In this document: piece after piece, positions 41,801-51,200 of the stretch
How the letters are laid out: each line of letters starts with the position of its first letter
Numbering within the stretch: the first letter of the stretch is position 1
Origin: Pseudofrankia inefficax
Lineage (GTDB): Bacteria > Actinomycetota > Actinomycetes > Frankiales > Frankiaceae
Reading direction: 5' to 3'
Assembly (NCBI RefSeq): GCF_000166135.1
Contig: NC_014666.1
Span: 992,001-1,056,000, forward strand
DNA length: 64,000 nt
The notes under the pieces: model-generated
The model's input: the letters and a program-made list of their open reading frames with translations, nothing else
Databases searched by the model: none
Told to the model about the DNA's origin: nothing
Position numbers and translations under genes: made by a program

Positions 41801-44020
41801 CGTGAGCCGGTCCAGGCCGGTCGCGTCAAGGACGCCCAGCGCGGCGGCGGCCGCGCGGACGGCCGATCCCGTCGCGGAGCGGGTGGCCGCTCCCGCCTCC
41901 GCCGCCGTGTCCCGCTCGCGTTCCAGCAGCCGTTCGAGGGCCTCGACGCTGGGCAGGGACACCGGGCCGAGGTCGGGATCGCCGGGCTCGACGCTGGTCA
42001 GGCCGTCGTCGGGCCAAGCGTCGCCGGGCCAAGCGTCGCCGGGCCAAGCGTCGTCGGGCCGGTCGTCGCCGCCGTACTGGTCGGCGTCGTCCGGACCGCC
42101 GGCGCTCAGGGGCCGCCGGCTCGCGGCGCCGGGCCCGTTGGCGGCCCGCAGCAGCGCCCACAGCTCGGTGGCCTCGGCCGCGCTCAACGGGGGCGCGGGT
42201 GGGGCGCCGGTCGGGGACTGGGCGGTGCCCGCGCCCCGGTCGCCCGCCATGGCCTCGTCAGGGCCGTCGTCCTTGAGCAGCGGTGCGTCCGTCAGGGGAA
42301 CCGGGCGCGGCAGCCAGCCGTGCTCGGCCCGCTCCCGCTGGACCCTGGCGGCGATCGCGCCGCGGGTGCCGGACCAGCCGGGGGCGACCTCGCTCGCCGG
42401 ATGGCCGATCGCCTCGGCGGCTCGCTGGAGCTGGATGGCCGCGGCCAGCTCGTCCCGGCGGGCCACGGCGGCGTCCCTGCGCTTGCGGGCGGCGTCGATG
42501 CGGCGGGCCTGGCCGCCGGGGTCGTAGGCCGCCTTCTCGGCGGCCAGGGCGCTGACGCTGACCGTGAGCTCGTCGGTGCCTAGCCCCTCGGTGTCGGTGA
42601 TCGACACGCACAGGCGCCGCAGCGACTCGGGCAGCTTGTCGCGCAGCACCCGCAGCGCCTGTGCCTTCTGGCTGGTCACCAGGACGCGCTGGCCCTCGGC
42701 GAGCAGGGCCGAGACCAGGTTGGCGATCGTGTGGGTCTTGCCGGTGCCCGGCGGCCCCTCGACGACCACGCCGCTGTCGTGGCGCAGCCGGGCCACCACA
42801 TGCGCCTGCTCGGGGTTCGCCGGCAGCGGGAACAGCGGATCGTCGGACAGCTGGCTGGGGCTCGCGGCGCCCTCGGCGGCCAGCCACGCCAGCCGCTCGT
42901 CGGCCTCCAGCGTCTCCACCAGCTGGACGAGGCCCAGCGGCGGGCGGCCGTCCCCGCGCAGCGCGTCGAGCATCTGCTCGTAGTAGGTGAGCAGCGCGGC
43001 CTGGCCGCGGGCGCGCAGCACGATCGCCGGGGCGAGGTCGATCCGCGGCCGGTCGGTCGGCGGCCCGGACGGCTGCCAGGACGAGTGGTAGCCGTCGTGG
43101 CCGACGTCGAGCGCGACCGTCAGCCAGTCCCGCAGCAGCCGTTCGTCGTCCCCGCCCAACGGGGCCGCCGGCCGGGCCCGCAGCCGCTCGTGCAGCGCGT
43201 TGGTGCGCTCCTCGTGGAAGACGGCGAGGCCGTCGAGCAGCGGGCCGTCCTCCAGCCGGGTCGCGACCCCGTCCGGGACGCGCAGCCGGATCGCCGAGCT
43301 CACCGGGTCGATCTCGACGGCCAGCCGGGTGGTCAGCAGGTGGCGCCGCAGCGTCCGGCCGTCCGGGGCGCGCCAGGACAGCAGGCCGGTGGCGAGCACC
43401 AGCTCCAGCCCGTCGCCCTCCTGGGCGAGCCGGCCGGCGACGCTGTGCAGCGTGCCGTGCAGGGTGCGCCTGTCGGCGTCGGCCCGGGCTCGGCCGGCCC
43501 AGATCTGCCAGGTCGGCAGCCAGTCCTGGTAGGCCTCCGGCACCTCCGGGCGGTCGACCAGGCGGACCGGCTCGGCGAACCCGTCGGTGACCGGCTGGCC
43601 GCCGGGGCGCAGCGGGATGCCGTCCGGCCAGACCCCGTCCGGCCAGCCGCCCGGGTCCCCGCCGGACCAGCGCAGCTGGTCGGGGGCTCGCGCGCTCGTC
43701 TCGCGCAGCGGCGGCGAGTCGGACGGGAGGTCACCCGGCTCGGGCAGCACCACCCAGCCGGCGAGCGCGTCCGGCAGCGGCGGCGGCGAGGGCAGCACGG
43801 CCGCGGCCGGCGCCTCCAGCACGACCTCGCCGGCCGTCGCGTGCTCGAACAGCGACAGGCCGCCGGGCAGCTCGGCGAGCCACAGGGCCAGCGGGTTGTC
43901 CTCGACCCGCGTCACCTGGTCAGCCTGGGACTGCGCCACCTCGTGCAGGAACCGCACCATCCGGTGACACCGGTTGGTAAGCATCGCGAAGCGTTCCCGC
44001 TCAGCCGCCGCCGTCTCCAT
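38876..44020 (-). CDS. large SF1 helicase with C-terminal restriction-endonuclease-like domain
   Basis: The 1714-aa protein has Walker A GPPGTGKTH (about 423-431), a very long Ala-rich helical insertion (about 520-1220), then helicase motifs: VIVDEGSQ (Walker B), GDDRQ, EHFRCMPEIIEW, FQGDERDVVFLSM and NVAASRARDQVW, typical of Upf1-like SF1 enzymes. The C-terminus (about 1564-1665) is a restriction-endonuclease-like fold (EQRVFRELTSAGYQV, RRIDLVV, LAVECDGD, then FWRVRQSDF) of the Vsr/MTES_1575 kind, with putative catalytic Glu1572, Asp1598 and Glu1611. Such fusions include antiviral candidates. ATG 44020 has GGAGG 5 nt upstream. It is divergent from an EndoQ-UvrD fusion. Confidence 0.85.
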   Translation of the reverse strand: METAAAERERFAMLTNRCHRMVRFLHEVAQSQADQVTRVEDNPLALWLAELPGGLSLFEHATAGEVVLEAPAAAVLPSPPPLPDALAGWVVLPEPGDLPSDSPPLRETSARAPDQLRWSGGDPGGWPDGVWPDGIPLRPGGQPVTDGFAEPVRLVDRPEVPEAYQDWLPTWQIWAGRARADADRRTLHGTLHSVAGRLAQEGDGLELVLATGLLSWRAPDGRTLRRHLLTTRLAVEIDPVSSAIRLRVPDGVATRLEDGPLLDGLAVFHEERTNALHERLRARPAAPLGGDDERLLRDWLTVALDVGHDGYHSSWQPSGPPTDRPRIDLAPAIVLRARGQAALLTYYEQMLDALRGDGRPPLGLVQLVETLEADERLAWLAAEGAASPSQLSDDPLFPLPANPEQAHVVARLRHDSGVVVEGPPGTGKTHTIANLVSALLAEGQRVLVTSQKAQALRVLRDKLPESLRRLCVSITDTEGLGTDELTVSVSALAAEKAAYDPGGQARRIDAARKRRDAAVARRDELAAAIQLQRAAEAIGHPASEVAPGWSGTRGAIAARVQRERAEHGWLPRPVPLTDAPLLKDDGPDEAMAGDRGAGTAQSPTGAPPAPPLSAAEATELWALLRAANGPGAASRRPLSAGGPDDADQYGGDDRPDDAWPGDAWPGDAWPDDGLTSVEPGDPDLGPVSLPSVEALERLLERERDTAAEAGAATRSATGSAVRAAAAALGVLDATGLDRLTAAVGTVTRALEGARRTARHAPWLPRALDDALIGRDAAVWAKVTSAASALDEATEALATLGLRAVSLPADVTAAAAAGVVPADPTATPAARLLAVGEALRGHLDDGGNLRRMFRSRAQKDAADLLDGTTVDGLAPTTAELLDLVLARLRAEVAIDAVARAWALAGVMVGFEPRAPLDGPAGDAAAPEARLARLTEAHDALGAIVTVVTARDQIRTLLASLEAEKAARPSQADPAAPSVGAGLVDLSSTDTLHDLVDAVALARLRLAATQAQGEIDRLRSEVLAAAGRPAFPAELRQVAATLAARDLAGYRVARRRLLDAAAARRATARRVDLLGRLTAAHPALAELLVAAAAQPDSPPPAGDATWPRRLARFEAAWSWGLAAGWLADADAAGTGRARDLPDLDAQLDAAEDAVAAATAQLAGAKAWQHCLERMGTRESAALRAYADAVGAGGRSGRHAERYRQAAREAMAIAQTAVPAWVMPIGAVLSTIPAVRDSFDVVIVDEGSQAGLDSLFLLWLAPRVIIVGDDRQCTPPVTLGRGALVAEAGGGGLDHAGPPAGWASDDADELDPIFRRLDALLPDLPAWLRVSFTPRSSLFSLLRTRFGEVIRLREHFRCMPEIIEWSSAMFYRDAPLVPLRQFGADRLPPLRARHVPHGYTTGEGAGLRNPAEAEALVAQVLECAADPRYDGASFGVVVLQGTGQAELIRALLGARLPAAEQLRRRLRVGTPPDFQGDERDVVFLSMVVAPGAPAIALTRQEYQRRFNVAASRARDQVWLFHSAGLEDLDPGDLRHSYLSFVLAHSQADERAVEEPPRLDEVAPDIPHPRFDSLFEQRVFRELTSAGYQVTPQVEVNGRRIDLVVAGGRARLAVECDGDAVETTAQVAHDFARERQLRRAGWPFWRVRQSDFESDPVAALASLWPRLAAAGITPVDGSAPSREDGAPAVGSGPVATAPTAGWRPMALSDQDGLDDDLG
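42011..42060 (-). repeat. 15-nt in-frame minirepeat in the helicase gene
   Basis: Three near-identical 15-nt units (GGGCCAAGCGTCGCC on the plus strand) start at 42011, 42026 and 42041 and encode repeated DAWPG pentapeptides in a disordered part of the helicase insertion. Confidence 0.75.
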
Positions 44021-44282
44021 CCACCCCTCCCGCCTGGATCCCCGAATCATCCTCTACGTCGCCGTCGTCCTCGCCGGCCACCGGGTCGGGCGGCCGTCCG
44101 GCGTGCCACCGGTGGGACGGCTTGGGTCGGTCTTGGCCGGCGCGGGCGGGCCGGCCGGCTGGCGTCGTCCTCGGGTGGCCCGGGCCGGGGGCGGGACCGT
44201 CGGCTGATCGAGGTCACGGGAGAATGGGGCCGCCCGGGTGGCGATGGCGCCGCGCGTGGGCGGGTGACCCCGGTCGGGCGGC
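44021..44282. other. shared upstream region of the two helicase genes
   Basis: The 262 nt between the divergent genes must hold both promoters. It is very GC-rich; I could not assign -10 or -35 boxes with confidence. Confidence 0.35.
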
Positions 44283-47200
44283 GTGGTGGGAGGCGTGGCG
44301 GGCGTGGCGGATGACGGCGGCGAGCTGGACGGGATGCCCGCCGAGAGCGGCCCGGCGGGCGCTTCGTCGGCGCCGTTCTACGTCGACCTGCACGTGCACT
44401 CGAAGTACTCGCGGGCGTGCAGCCGCGACTGCGACCTGGAGCATCTGGCCTGGTGGGCGGCCCGCAAGGGGATCCGGGTCGTCGGAACAGGGGACTTCAC
44501 CCACCCGGCGTGGGCCCAGGAGCTCGAGGACAAGCTGGTGGCGGCCGAGCCTGGGCTGTTCCGGCTGAGGCCCGACCTGGAGCAGGACGTGCTGCGGCGG
44601 CTGCCCGCGTCCTGCCGGACCGCGACCCGGTTCCTGCTGTCCACCGAGATCTCGACGATCTACAAGAAGGGCGACAGGACCCGGAAGGTCCACCATCTGC
44701 TCTACGCCCCGGACCGGGAGGCGGCCGGCCGGATCACCGCGGCCCTCGCCCGGATCGGCAACCTCGCCGCCGACGGCCGACCGATCCTCGGGCTCGACTC
44801 CCGGCACCTGCTCGAGATCACCCTCCAGTCCGACCCGGGCAGCTACCTCGTCCCCGCGCACGTCTGGACCCCGTGGTTCGCGGTCCTCGGCTCGAAGTCC
44901 GGGTTCGACGCCGTCGACGACTGCTACGACGACCTCGCGCACGAGGTCTTCGCCCTGGAGACCGGGCTGTCCGCCGACCCGGAGATGTTCTGGCGGATCT
45001 CCGGGCTCGACCGGTACCGGCTCGTGTCCAACTCGGACGCGCACTCGCCGCCCATGCTCGGCCGCGAGGCCACCGCGCTGTCCTGCGACCTGGACTATTT
45101 CGCGATCAAGGATGCGCTCCGGACCGGGGCCGGCTACACGGGGACCGTCGAGTTCTTCCCGGAGGAGGGGAAGTACCACCACGACGGCCACCGGGCCTGC
45201 GGCGTGCGCTTCACGCCCGAGGAGACCAAGGCGTCCGGCGGTGCCTGCCCGGCCTGTGGCAAGCCGCTGACCGTCGGCGTGCTGCACCGCGTCGACGCGC
45301 TCGCCGACCGGGAGACGCTCCACGTGCCGGCGACGGCCGGGCAGGTGCGCTCGTTCGTCGCGCTGCCGGAGATCGTCGGCGAGATCCTCGGGGTCGGGCC
45401 GAAGAGCAAGGCGGTGGCGACGCAGGTCGGCTCGCTCGTCGAACGGCTCGGCCCGGAGCTGGGCATCCTCGGCGACGTCGAGCTCGCCGCGATCGGTGAG
45501 GCAGGCTCGGCGGAGCTGGTCGAGGCGGTTGGCCGGCTGCGCCGTGGCGAGGTGCTGCGGGAGGCCGGCTTCGACGGCGAGTACGGCGTGATCCGGATGT
45601 TCGCCCCCGGCGAGCTCGGCGGCGAGGCGGCGACCCTGTTCGACCTGGCGCCGACCGTTCCGGCCGCGAAGCCCAGGCGAGCGGCCGTGCCAAGCCCGCG
45701 CCAGCCACCGAGTCCGGCCTCGGCTGAACGGGCCTCGTCTGAGCCGGCCTCGTCTGAGCCGGCCCTGGTCGAGCCAGCGGTGGCGGAGCCCGTCACGGTG
45801 AACCCCGCCGTGGCGGAGCCTGCCGGCGAGCCGGGGACGCTGGAGACGGCCGGGCTGGCCTCCGCCGGCGGGTCGGCGTCCGTCCTGGACGGCCTGGACG
45901 CCGACCAGCGCGCGGCGGCGGCCGTCACCGCTGGTCCGCTGGTGATCCTGGCCGGGCCCGGCACGGGCAAGACGCGGACGCTGGTACACGCGATCGCGCA
46001 CCGGGTGCGGGAACGGGGCGTCCCGGCCGGGGAGTGCCTCGCCGTCACGTTCACCCGGCGGGCGGCCGACGAGCTGGTGGAACGCCTCGACCAGCTGCTC
46101 GCCGCGCCGCGGGCCGGTGGCGGGGACGGCCGGCCGGACCAGCGCGTCACGGCCACGACGTTCCACGGCCTTGGCCTGCTGGTCATCCGCGAGCAGCACA
46201 TCCGGCTCGCCCGGGGCCCGCACGTCCAGGTCGCCGACGACGCGGTCCGGGCCGAGCTGCTGGCCGAGGCGCTCGGGGACGCCGCCGGCACGGTCGCCGC
46301 CCGGGCCGCGGCCGCGCGGCGGATCGGCGAGCTCAAGCGACGCCGTTCGCTGGGGGACCAGGTACGCGGCGACGAGCTGGCCGGCGTCCTCGCCCGCTAC
46401 GACGCCGCGCTGCGCGAGCGCGACCTGGTGGACCTCGACGACCTGTTGGCGCTGCCGCTCGCCCTGCTGACCGCCGAGCCGGAGCTGGCCGAGGGCTACC
46501 GGCGCCGGTTCCGGCACGTCTGGGTCGACGAGTACCAGGACGTCGACGAGACCCAGTACCGGCTGCTGCGGGCACTGTGCCCGCCGGACGGGAACCTGAC
46601 CGTGATCGGCGACCCGGACCAGGCGATCTACTCCTTCCGGGGCGCCGACGTCGGCTTCTTCCTGCGCTTCGAGCAGGACTTCCCGGCCGCCCGGAGTGCC
46701 GCGCTGACCCGCAACTACCGCTCGACCGGGACGATCGTCGCCGCGGCCCGGCGCGCTATCGCGCCGGCCAGCTTCGTCCCCGGCCGCGAGCTGGTCGCGG
46801 TCCACCCGGACGGCCCGGACGCGCCGCGGTCGCCGGCCGGGCAGCCGGCCCCGGCCGGGCCGGGCGGGGCGCCGGTGCTGGTACGGGCCTGCGCTAGCGA
46901 GGCGGAGGAGGCGCTCGCCGTCGTCGACACGATCGAGGCGGCCCTCGGTGGAACCTCCTTCCACGCGCTCGACAGCTTCGCACCCGCCCAGCTGGAGGCG
47001 GGCCGGCTCGCCGCCGGCGGCCACCTGTCGTTCGCCGACATCGCCGTGCTGTACCGGACCGCCCGGCAGGCCGAACCGGTCATGGCTGCGCTGGCCAGGC
47101 GCGGCTTCCCCTTCCAGCGGCGTTCGCACGGGCCGCTCGCCGACGCGCCTGGCGTCGCCGCGCTGCTCGCCGAGCTGCGGGCCGAGCGCCGGGACGGCGC

Positions 47201-47912
47201 GGCCCGCTCGGTGTCCGCCGCGCTGCGCGACGCGGCGGCCCGGGCCGCCGAGCGGGCCACCGCCCGCGGCACGGTGCTCGCCACGGTCCTGGGCGCGGGC
47301 CAGCCCGAGCGGCCTGGGCCGCCGCACGAGCAGACTGATCCGCCGGGCGCCTCGTCCGAGGCGGAGATCCGGCTGGGCGTCGAGCTGCTGGCGCCGGCCG
47401 CGGCCTCGGCGGGGGACGACCTGGCCGGGTTCCTCACGGCGGTCTCGCTGGCCACCGAGGCCGACACCCTCGACCCACGTGCCGACCGGATCTCGCTGCT
47501 CACCCTGCACGCCGCCAAGGGCCTGGAGTTCGGCCTGGTCCTCATCGTCGGCTGCGAGGACGGCCTGCTCCCGATGACCTGGGGCCGGCCGTCGCGCCTG
47601 GGCGACAGGGCCGAGCCCGGCCAGGCCGCGACGGCTGGACCGGACACGGCCGTCGACGGTCGGGCCGGCGCGGCGACCGATCCGGCCCGCGGCCCACTGG
47701 CCGAGGAACGGCGGCTGTTCTTCGTCGGAATCACCCGGGCCCGCGGCCGGCTCATCCTGAGCCATGTGACCGTCGGCGCCGGCGGCACCGTCAGGCGGGC
47801 CCCGTCGCCGTTCCTGGCCGACCTCGACCCGCGTCTGCTCGACCGCGTGACGGGCCGTCCCGGCCAGCTCCCGCGGCAACGGCCGGCCGGCAAACAACTC
47901 CGGCTGCTCTGA
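44283..47912 (+). CDS. Endonuclease Q-like PHP nuclease fused to a UvrD/PcrA-type helicase
   Basis: The first about 440 residues of this 1209-aa protein resemble Endonuclease Q, which nicks DNA 5' to deaminated bases or abasic sites: PHP motifs DLHVHSKYSRA (His37, His39), GTGDFTHPAW (Asp71, His74), SNSDAHS, a four-Cys zinc element (about 307-330, ending CPACGK) and the helix-hairpin-like EILGVGPKSKAV. After an Ala/Glu/Pro linker comes an SF1A helicase: LAGPGTGKTRT (about 556), VWVDEYQDVDETQ, GDPDQAIYSFRGAD, TLHAAKGLEF and FFVGITRAR. This would couple damage nicking to unwinding. The GTG start is approximate. Confidence 0.88.
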   Translation: MVGGVAGVADDGGELDGMPAESGPAGASSAPFYVDLHVHSKYSRACSRDCDLEHLAWWAARKGIRVVGTGDFTHPAWAQELEDKLVAAEPGLFRLRPDLEQDVLRRLPASCRTATRFLLSTEISTIYKKGDRTRKVHHLLYAPDREAAGRITAALARIGNLAADGRPILGLDSRHLLEITLQSDPGSYLVPAHVWTPWFAVLGSKSGFDAVDDCYDDLAHEVFALETGLSADPEMFWRISGLDRYRLVSNSDAHSPPMLGREATALSCDLDYFAIKDALRTGAGYTGTVEFFPEEGKYHHDGHRACGVRFTPEETKASGGACPACGKPLTVGVLHRVDALADRETLHVPATAGQVRSFVALPEIVGEILGVGPKSKAVATQVGSLVERLGPELGILGDVELAAIGEAGSAELVEAVGRLRRGEVLREAGFDGEYGVIRMFAPGELGGEAATLFDLAPTVPAAKPRRAAVPSPRQPPSPASAERASSEPASSEPALVEPAVAEPVTVNPAVAEPAGEPGTLETAGLASAGGSASVLDGLDADQRAAAAVTAGPLVILAGPGTGKTRTLVHAIAHRVRERGVPAGECLAVTFTRRAADELVERLDQLLAAPRAGGGDGRPDQRVTATTFHGLGLLVIREQHIRLARGPHVQVADDAVRAELLAEALGDAAGTVAARAAAARRIGELKRRRSLGDQVRGDELAGVLARYDAALRERDLVDLDDLLALPLALLTAEPELAEGYRRRFRHVWVDEYQDVDETQYRLLRALCPPDGNLTVIGDPDQAIYSFRGADVGFFLRFEQDFPAARSAALTRNYRSTGTIVAAARRAIAPASFVPGRELVAVHPDGPDAPRSPAGQPAPAGPGGAPVLVRACASEAEEALAVVDTIEAALGGTSFHALDSFAPAQLEAGRLAAGGHLSFADIAVLYRTARQAEPVMAALARRGFPFQRRSHGPLADAPGVAALLAELRAERRDGAARSVSAALRDAAARAAERATARGTVLATVLGAGQPERPGPPHEQTDPPGASSEAEIRLGVELLAPAAASAGDDLAGFLTAVSLATEADTLDPRADRISLLTLHAAKGLEFGLVLIVGCEDGLLPMTWGRPSRLGDRAEPGQAATAGPDTAVDGRAGAATDPARGPLAEERRLFFVGITRARGRLILSHVTVGAGGTVRRAPSPFLADLDPRLLDRVTGRPGQLPRQRPAGKQLRLL

Positions 47913-48220
47913 CCTCGGCGAACGGGCCGGCGCAGGAAACTCACGTTACGGGTGGGTTGGCTCAACCCGTCCCCCACGAGGGCCGGGGCCGGCCTCCCCG
48001 ACCGGGCCCGCGCGAGTCGCGCGAGGTATGAAGGTTGGCGACACCAGGGCGCATCCCCCCAAAGAGCCCGCGAACCGCCCGGAAGGGCGAACGAGATCTA
48101 CGGAGTGCTGCGATCCTGAACCGACCGACCGGACCGTCGAGCGCCGCACCGTCGCGGGCCGGGCAGGACGCCCGCCCCGCCGGCGACGTCATGGTCGAAC
48201 GGGTCCCAAGAGACGTACCG
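47913..48220. other. intergenic region upstream of the AftD-like gene
   Basis: About 300 nt. A 15-nt palindrome CGCGCGA-G-TCGCGCG (48009-48023) is followed by TATGAA. In-frame codons upstream of ATG 48221 are open but Pro/Arg-rich and probably untranslated. Confidence 0.35.
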
Positions 48221-51200
48221 ATGACTGAGCCCGCGATCGCGCCGGCCGACGGCGTCGAGGGCGAACCGCCGGCCGACCGGACGCCGCGGTGGCCGCTCGG
48301 GGCCATCGCTGCCGGCCTGGTCACGCTGTTCATGCTCCAGGCGCCCGGTCGCCTGGTCGCCGATACCAAGATGAACGTGCCGCTCGACCCGCTGCGGTTC
48401 ATGGAGTGGGCGACCCACCTGTGGAACTCGTCGGCCGACTTCGGTTTCCTGCCGAACCAGTACATCGGCTACCTGTTCCCGATGGGCCCGTTCTTCCTGC
48501 TCGGGAAGGTCCTGGGCGTTCCCGCCTGGATCACCCAGCGGCTGTGGATGGCGCTGATCCTCACGGTCGCGGCCTGGGGCCTGGTCCGGCTCGCCGACGC
48601 GTTGCGGATCGGGCGGCCGTGGACCAGGGTCCTCGCGGGTGTCGCGTACGCCCTCTCGCCCGTGTTCATCGGGAAGGTCGGCGCCTCGTCGGTCGCGCTG
48701 ACCGGTGCGGCGATGCTGCCCTGGATCACGCTGCCGCTCGTGCTCGCGCTGCGCCCGGACGGCGCCGGCGGCATCGACACCGGCACCGCGGCCGGAACCG
48801 GTCCGGACGCCGAGGCCGCCGTGGCGCGCCGGCTGTCACCGCGCCGGGCCGCGGCGCTGTCGGGCCTGGCGATCGTCTGCACCGGCGGGGTCAACGCCAG
48901 CGTCACGCTGTGCGTCCTGGTCTGCCCCGCGGTCCTGCTGGTGTTCGCCGGCGGGTCGCGACGCGCCTGGGCGCTGCGCGGGTGGTGGGTGCTCGCCGTC
49001 TTCCTGGCGACCGCGTGGTGGCTGCTCGCCCTGATGACGCAGAGCCGTTACGGGCTGAACTTCCTGCCGTACACCGAGACCGCCGCGACCACGACGTCGC
49101 CGACGTCGGTCGCGGAGGCGCTGCGCGGCACCACGGACTGGCTGGCCTACCTGCGGGTGCCGGCGCCGTGGCTGCCGGCCGCCTCGGTGGACGTGACGAA
49201 CCCGGTCGCCGTGGTCGGCTCCGCCGTGGCCACCGCCATCGGGCTGTGGGGGCTCGCGCGCCGGGACCTGCCCGCGCGGCGCTTCCTCGTCGTCAGCCTC
49301 GCCGCCGGCATCGTCGCCGTGTCGGCCGCCTACCCGGGCCAGCCGGGCAGCCCACTGGCCGACGGCGTCCGCCACCTGCTCTCCGGGCAACTGGCCTTCC
49401 TGCGCAACGTCTACAAGTTCGAGGCGGTCTCCCACGTTCCGCTGGCGCTGGGGATCGCGCACGCCCTGCACGTCGTGTGCGCGCCGCGCGGGCGGGCGAG
49501 GGCCGACGCCGTGCGCGAGGTCCCAGCCTGGCGCCGCCGCCTCGCCGCGGCCGGCGGCCGGCTGCGCCCGGCCGGGCTCGACGCCGCGCTGCCGCGGCTG
49601 CGCCCGCGTTCGGCCATCGCCGGGGTGCTGGTGCTCGCGGCCGTGGGGACAGGCGTCATGCCGGCCTTCGACGGCCAGATGTTCCAGGCCGGCACGTTCA
49701 AGGAGGTGCCCGGCTACTGGCACCAGGCGGCGGACTGGCTCGCGAGCAACCCGTCCGGCGGTACCACGCTGGTCCTGCCCGCCAAGCCGTTTGGGGAGTA
49801 CGACTGGGGGCGCCCACTCGACGAGCCGATGGCCTTCCTGGCCAGCACCCCCTGGGCGGCCCGTTCGCTGATCCCGCTGGGGAACGCCGGGATGACCCGG
49901 TGGCTGGACGGCATCGAGCAGGAACTGGCCCTCGGGTCGGCCTCGGGGCTCGCCGACGCGCTCGCCCGCGAGGGCGTCGGCCAGGTCCTGATCCGCAACG
50001 ACATCTCCGACGAGGACTGGGACAACCCGCCGTCGACGAGTGAGATCTACCGTGCGCTTGCCAACTCGGGCCTGCGCCGTGCCGCGACGTTCGGGCCGAT
50101 GAAGACGGCCAGGCCGAGCGCCCGGGACCGACTGATCGCGGGGAAGGCGAAGCCCACCCAGAAGGTCCCCGCACTGGACGTCTGGGTTGTGCCGAACGGC
50201 GCCACCCAGGTCACCGCCTACCCGGCCGCCACCGCCATGGTCGTGTCCGGCGGTTCCGAGGCCACGGTGCAGATGGCCGCGCACGGGGTGCTCGGCACCG
50301 ACCGCGCCGTGGTGCTCGCCAACGATCTCTCGGGCCTGCCCGGCGCCCCGGATGACACCACCGCGCCGTCGGGAGGCCTGGTCCCGCCCGTGCCGGCCAG
50401 CGACATCATCGGGCCCACAACGGCGTTGGTCACCACGGACACCTACACCCGCCGTGAGACCGACTACGGCGTGATCCACAACGCGAGCTCCTACCTGCTC
50501 GGCCCGGACGAGAACGCCGCGGGCGAGACCGGGCCGCCGCACCAGTGGCTGGACGAGCCGGCCGACGGTCACCAGACCGTCGCCGCCTACGAGAACGGGG
50601 TCCAGGTCCGGGCCTCCTCCTACGGGTCGAAGCTGGTCGCCAGACCAGACGTCTCACCCGCGCAGGCCGTCGACGGGCTGCCCTTCACCTCCTGGTCCGT
50701 CGTCGCCGACCCGTCGAAGGGCTCCGTCGGCGGCTGGATCGAGGTGGACGTCCCCAAGGCGACCTCGGTGCCGTACATCGACGTGCAGCTGCTGGAGGAG
50801 GGGTCCTGGCGTCCGGCGGTCCAGGCCCTGCGGGTGACGACGAGCACGGGTTCGGTCGTCACCCCCGTGCGCCCGGACGAGACGACCCAGCGCCTGGCCG
50901 TCCCCGCCGGGGCGAGCACGTCGTTCCGGGTCACGTTCGAGAAGGTCACCCAGAAGCCGGGCTCGACCTACGGCGCCGGCATCCGCGAGCTCAGCCTCCC
51001 CGGCGTGCAGATCCAGCGCTACGTCCAGACCCCGTCGGACGCCGCCGGCCTGTTCACCGCCGGCGTCGGGCAGGTCGCGTACGCGTTCGACCGCGAGGCG
51101 GTGGACGTCACCGAGCCGTTCGGCGGCTCGGAGGAGCTCAGCCTGCACCGCCGGTTCGACGTGCCGCGGCCGATGAGCTTCGCCGTCCTGGGCACCATGA

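Noticed and set aside
39839-42583. 914-codon open frame on the plus strand opposite the giant helicase
   Set aside because: Antisense shadow; Arg/Gly/Val-rich with no domain.
44214-47897. 1227-codon open frame on the minus strand opposite the EndoQ-UvrD gene
   Set aside because: Antisense shadow of a well-supported gene; no recognisable motif.
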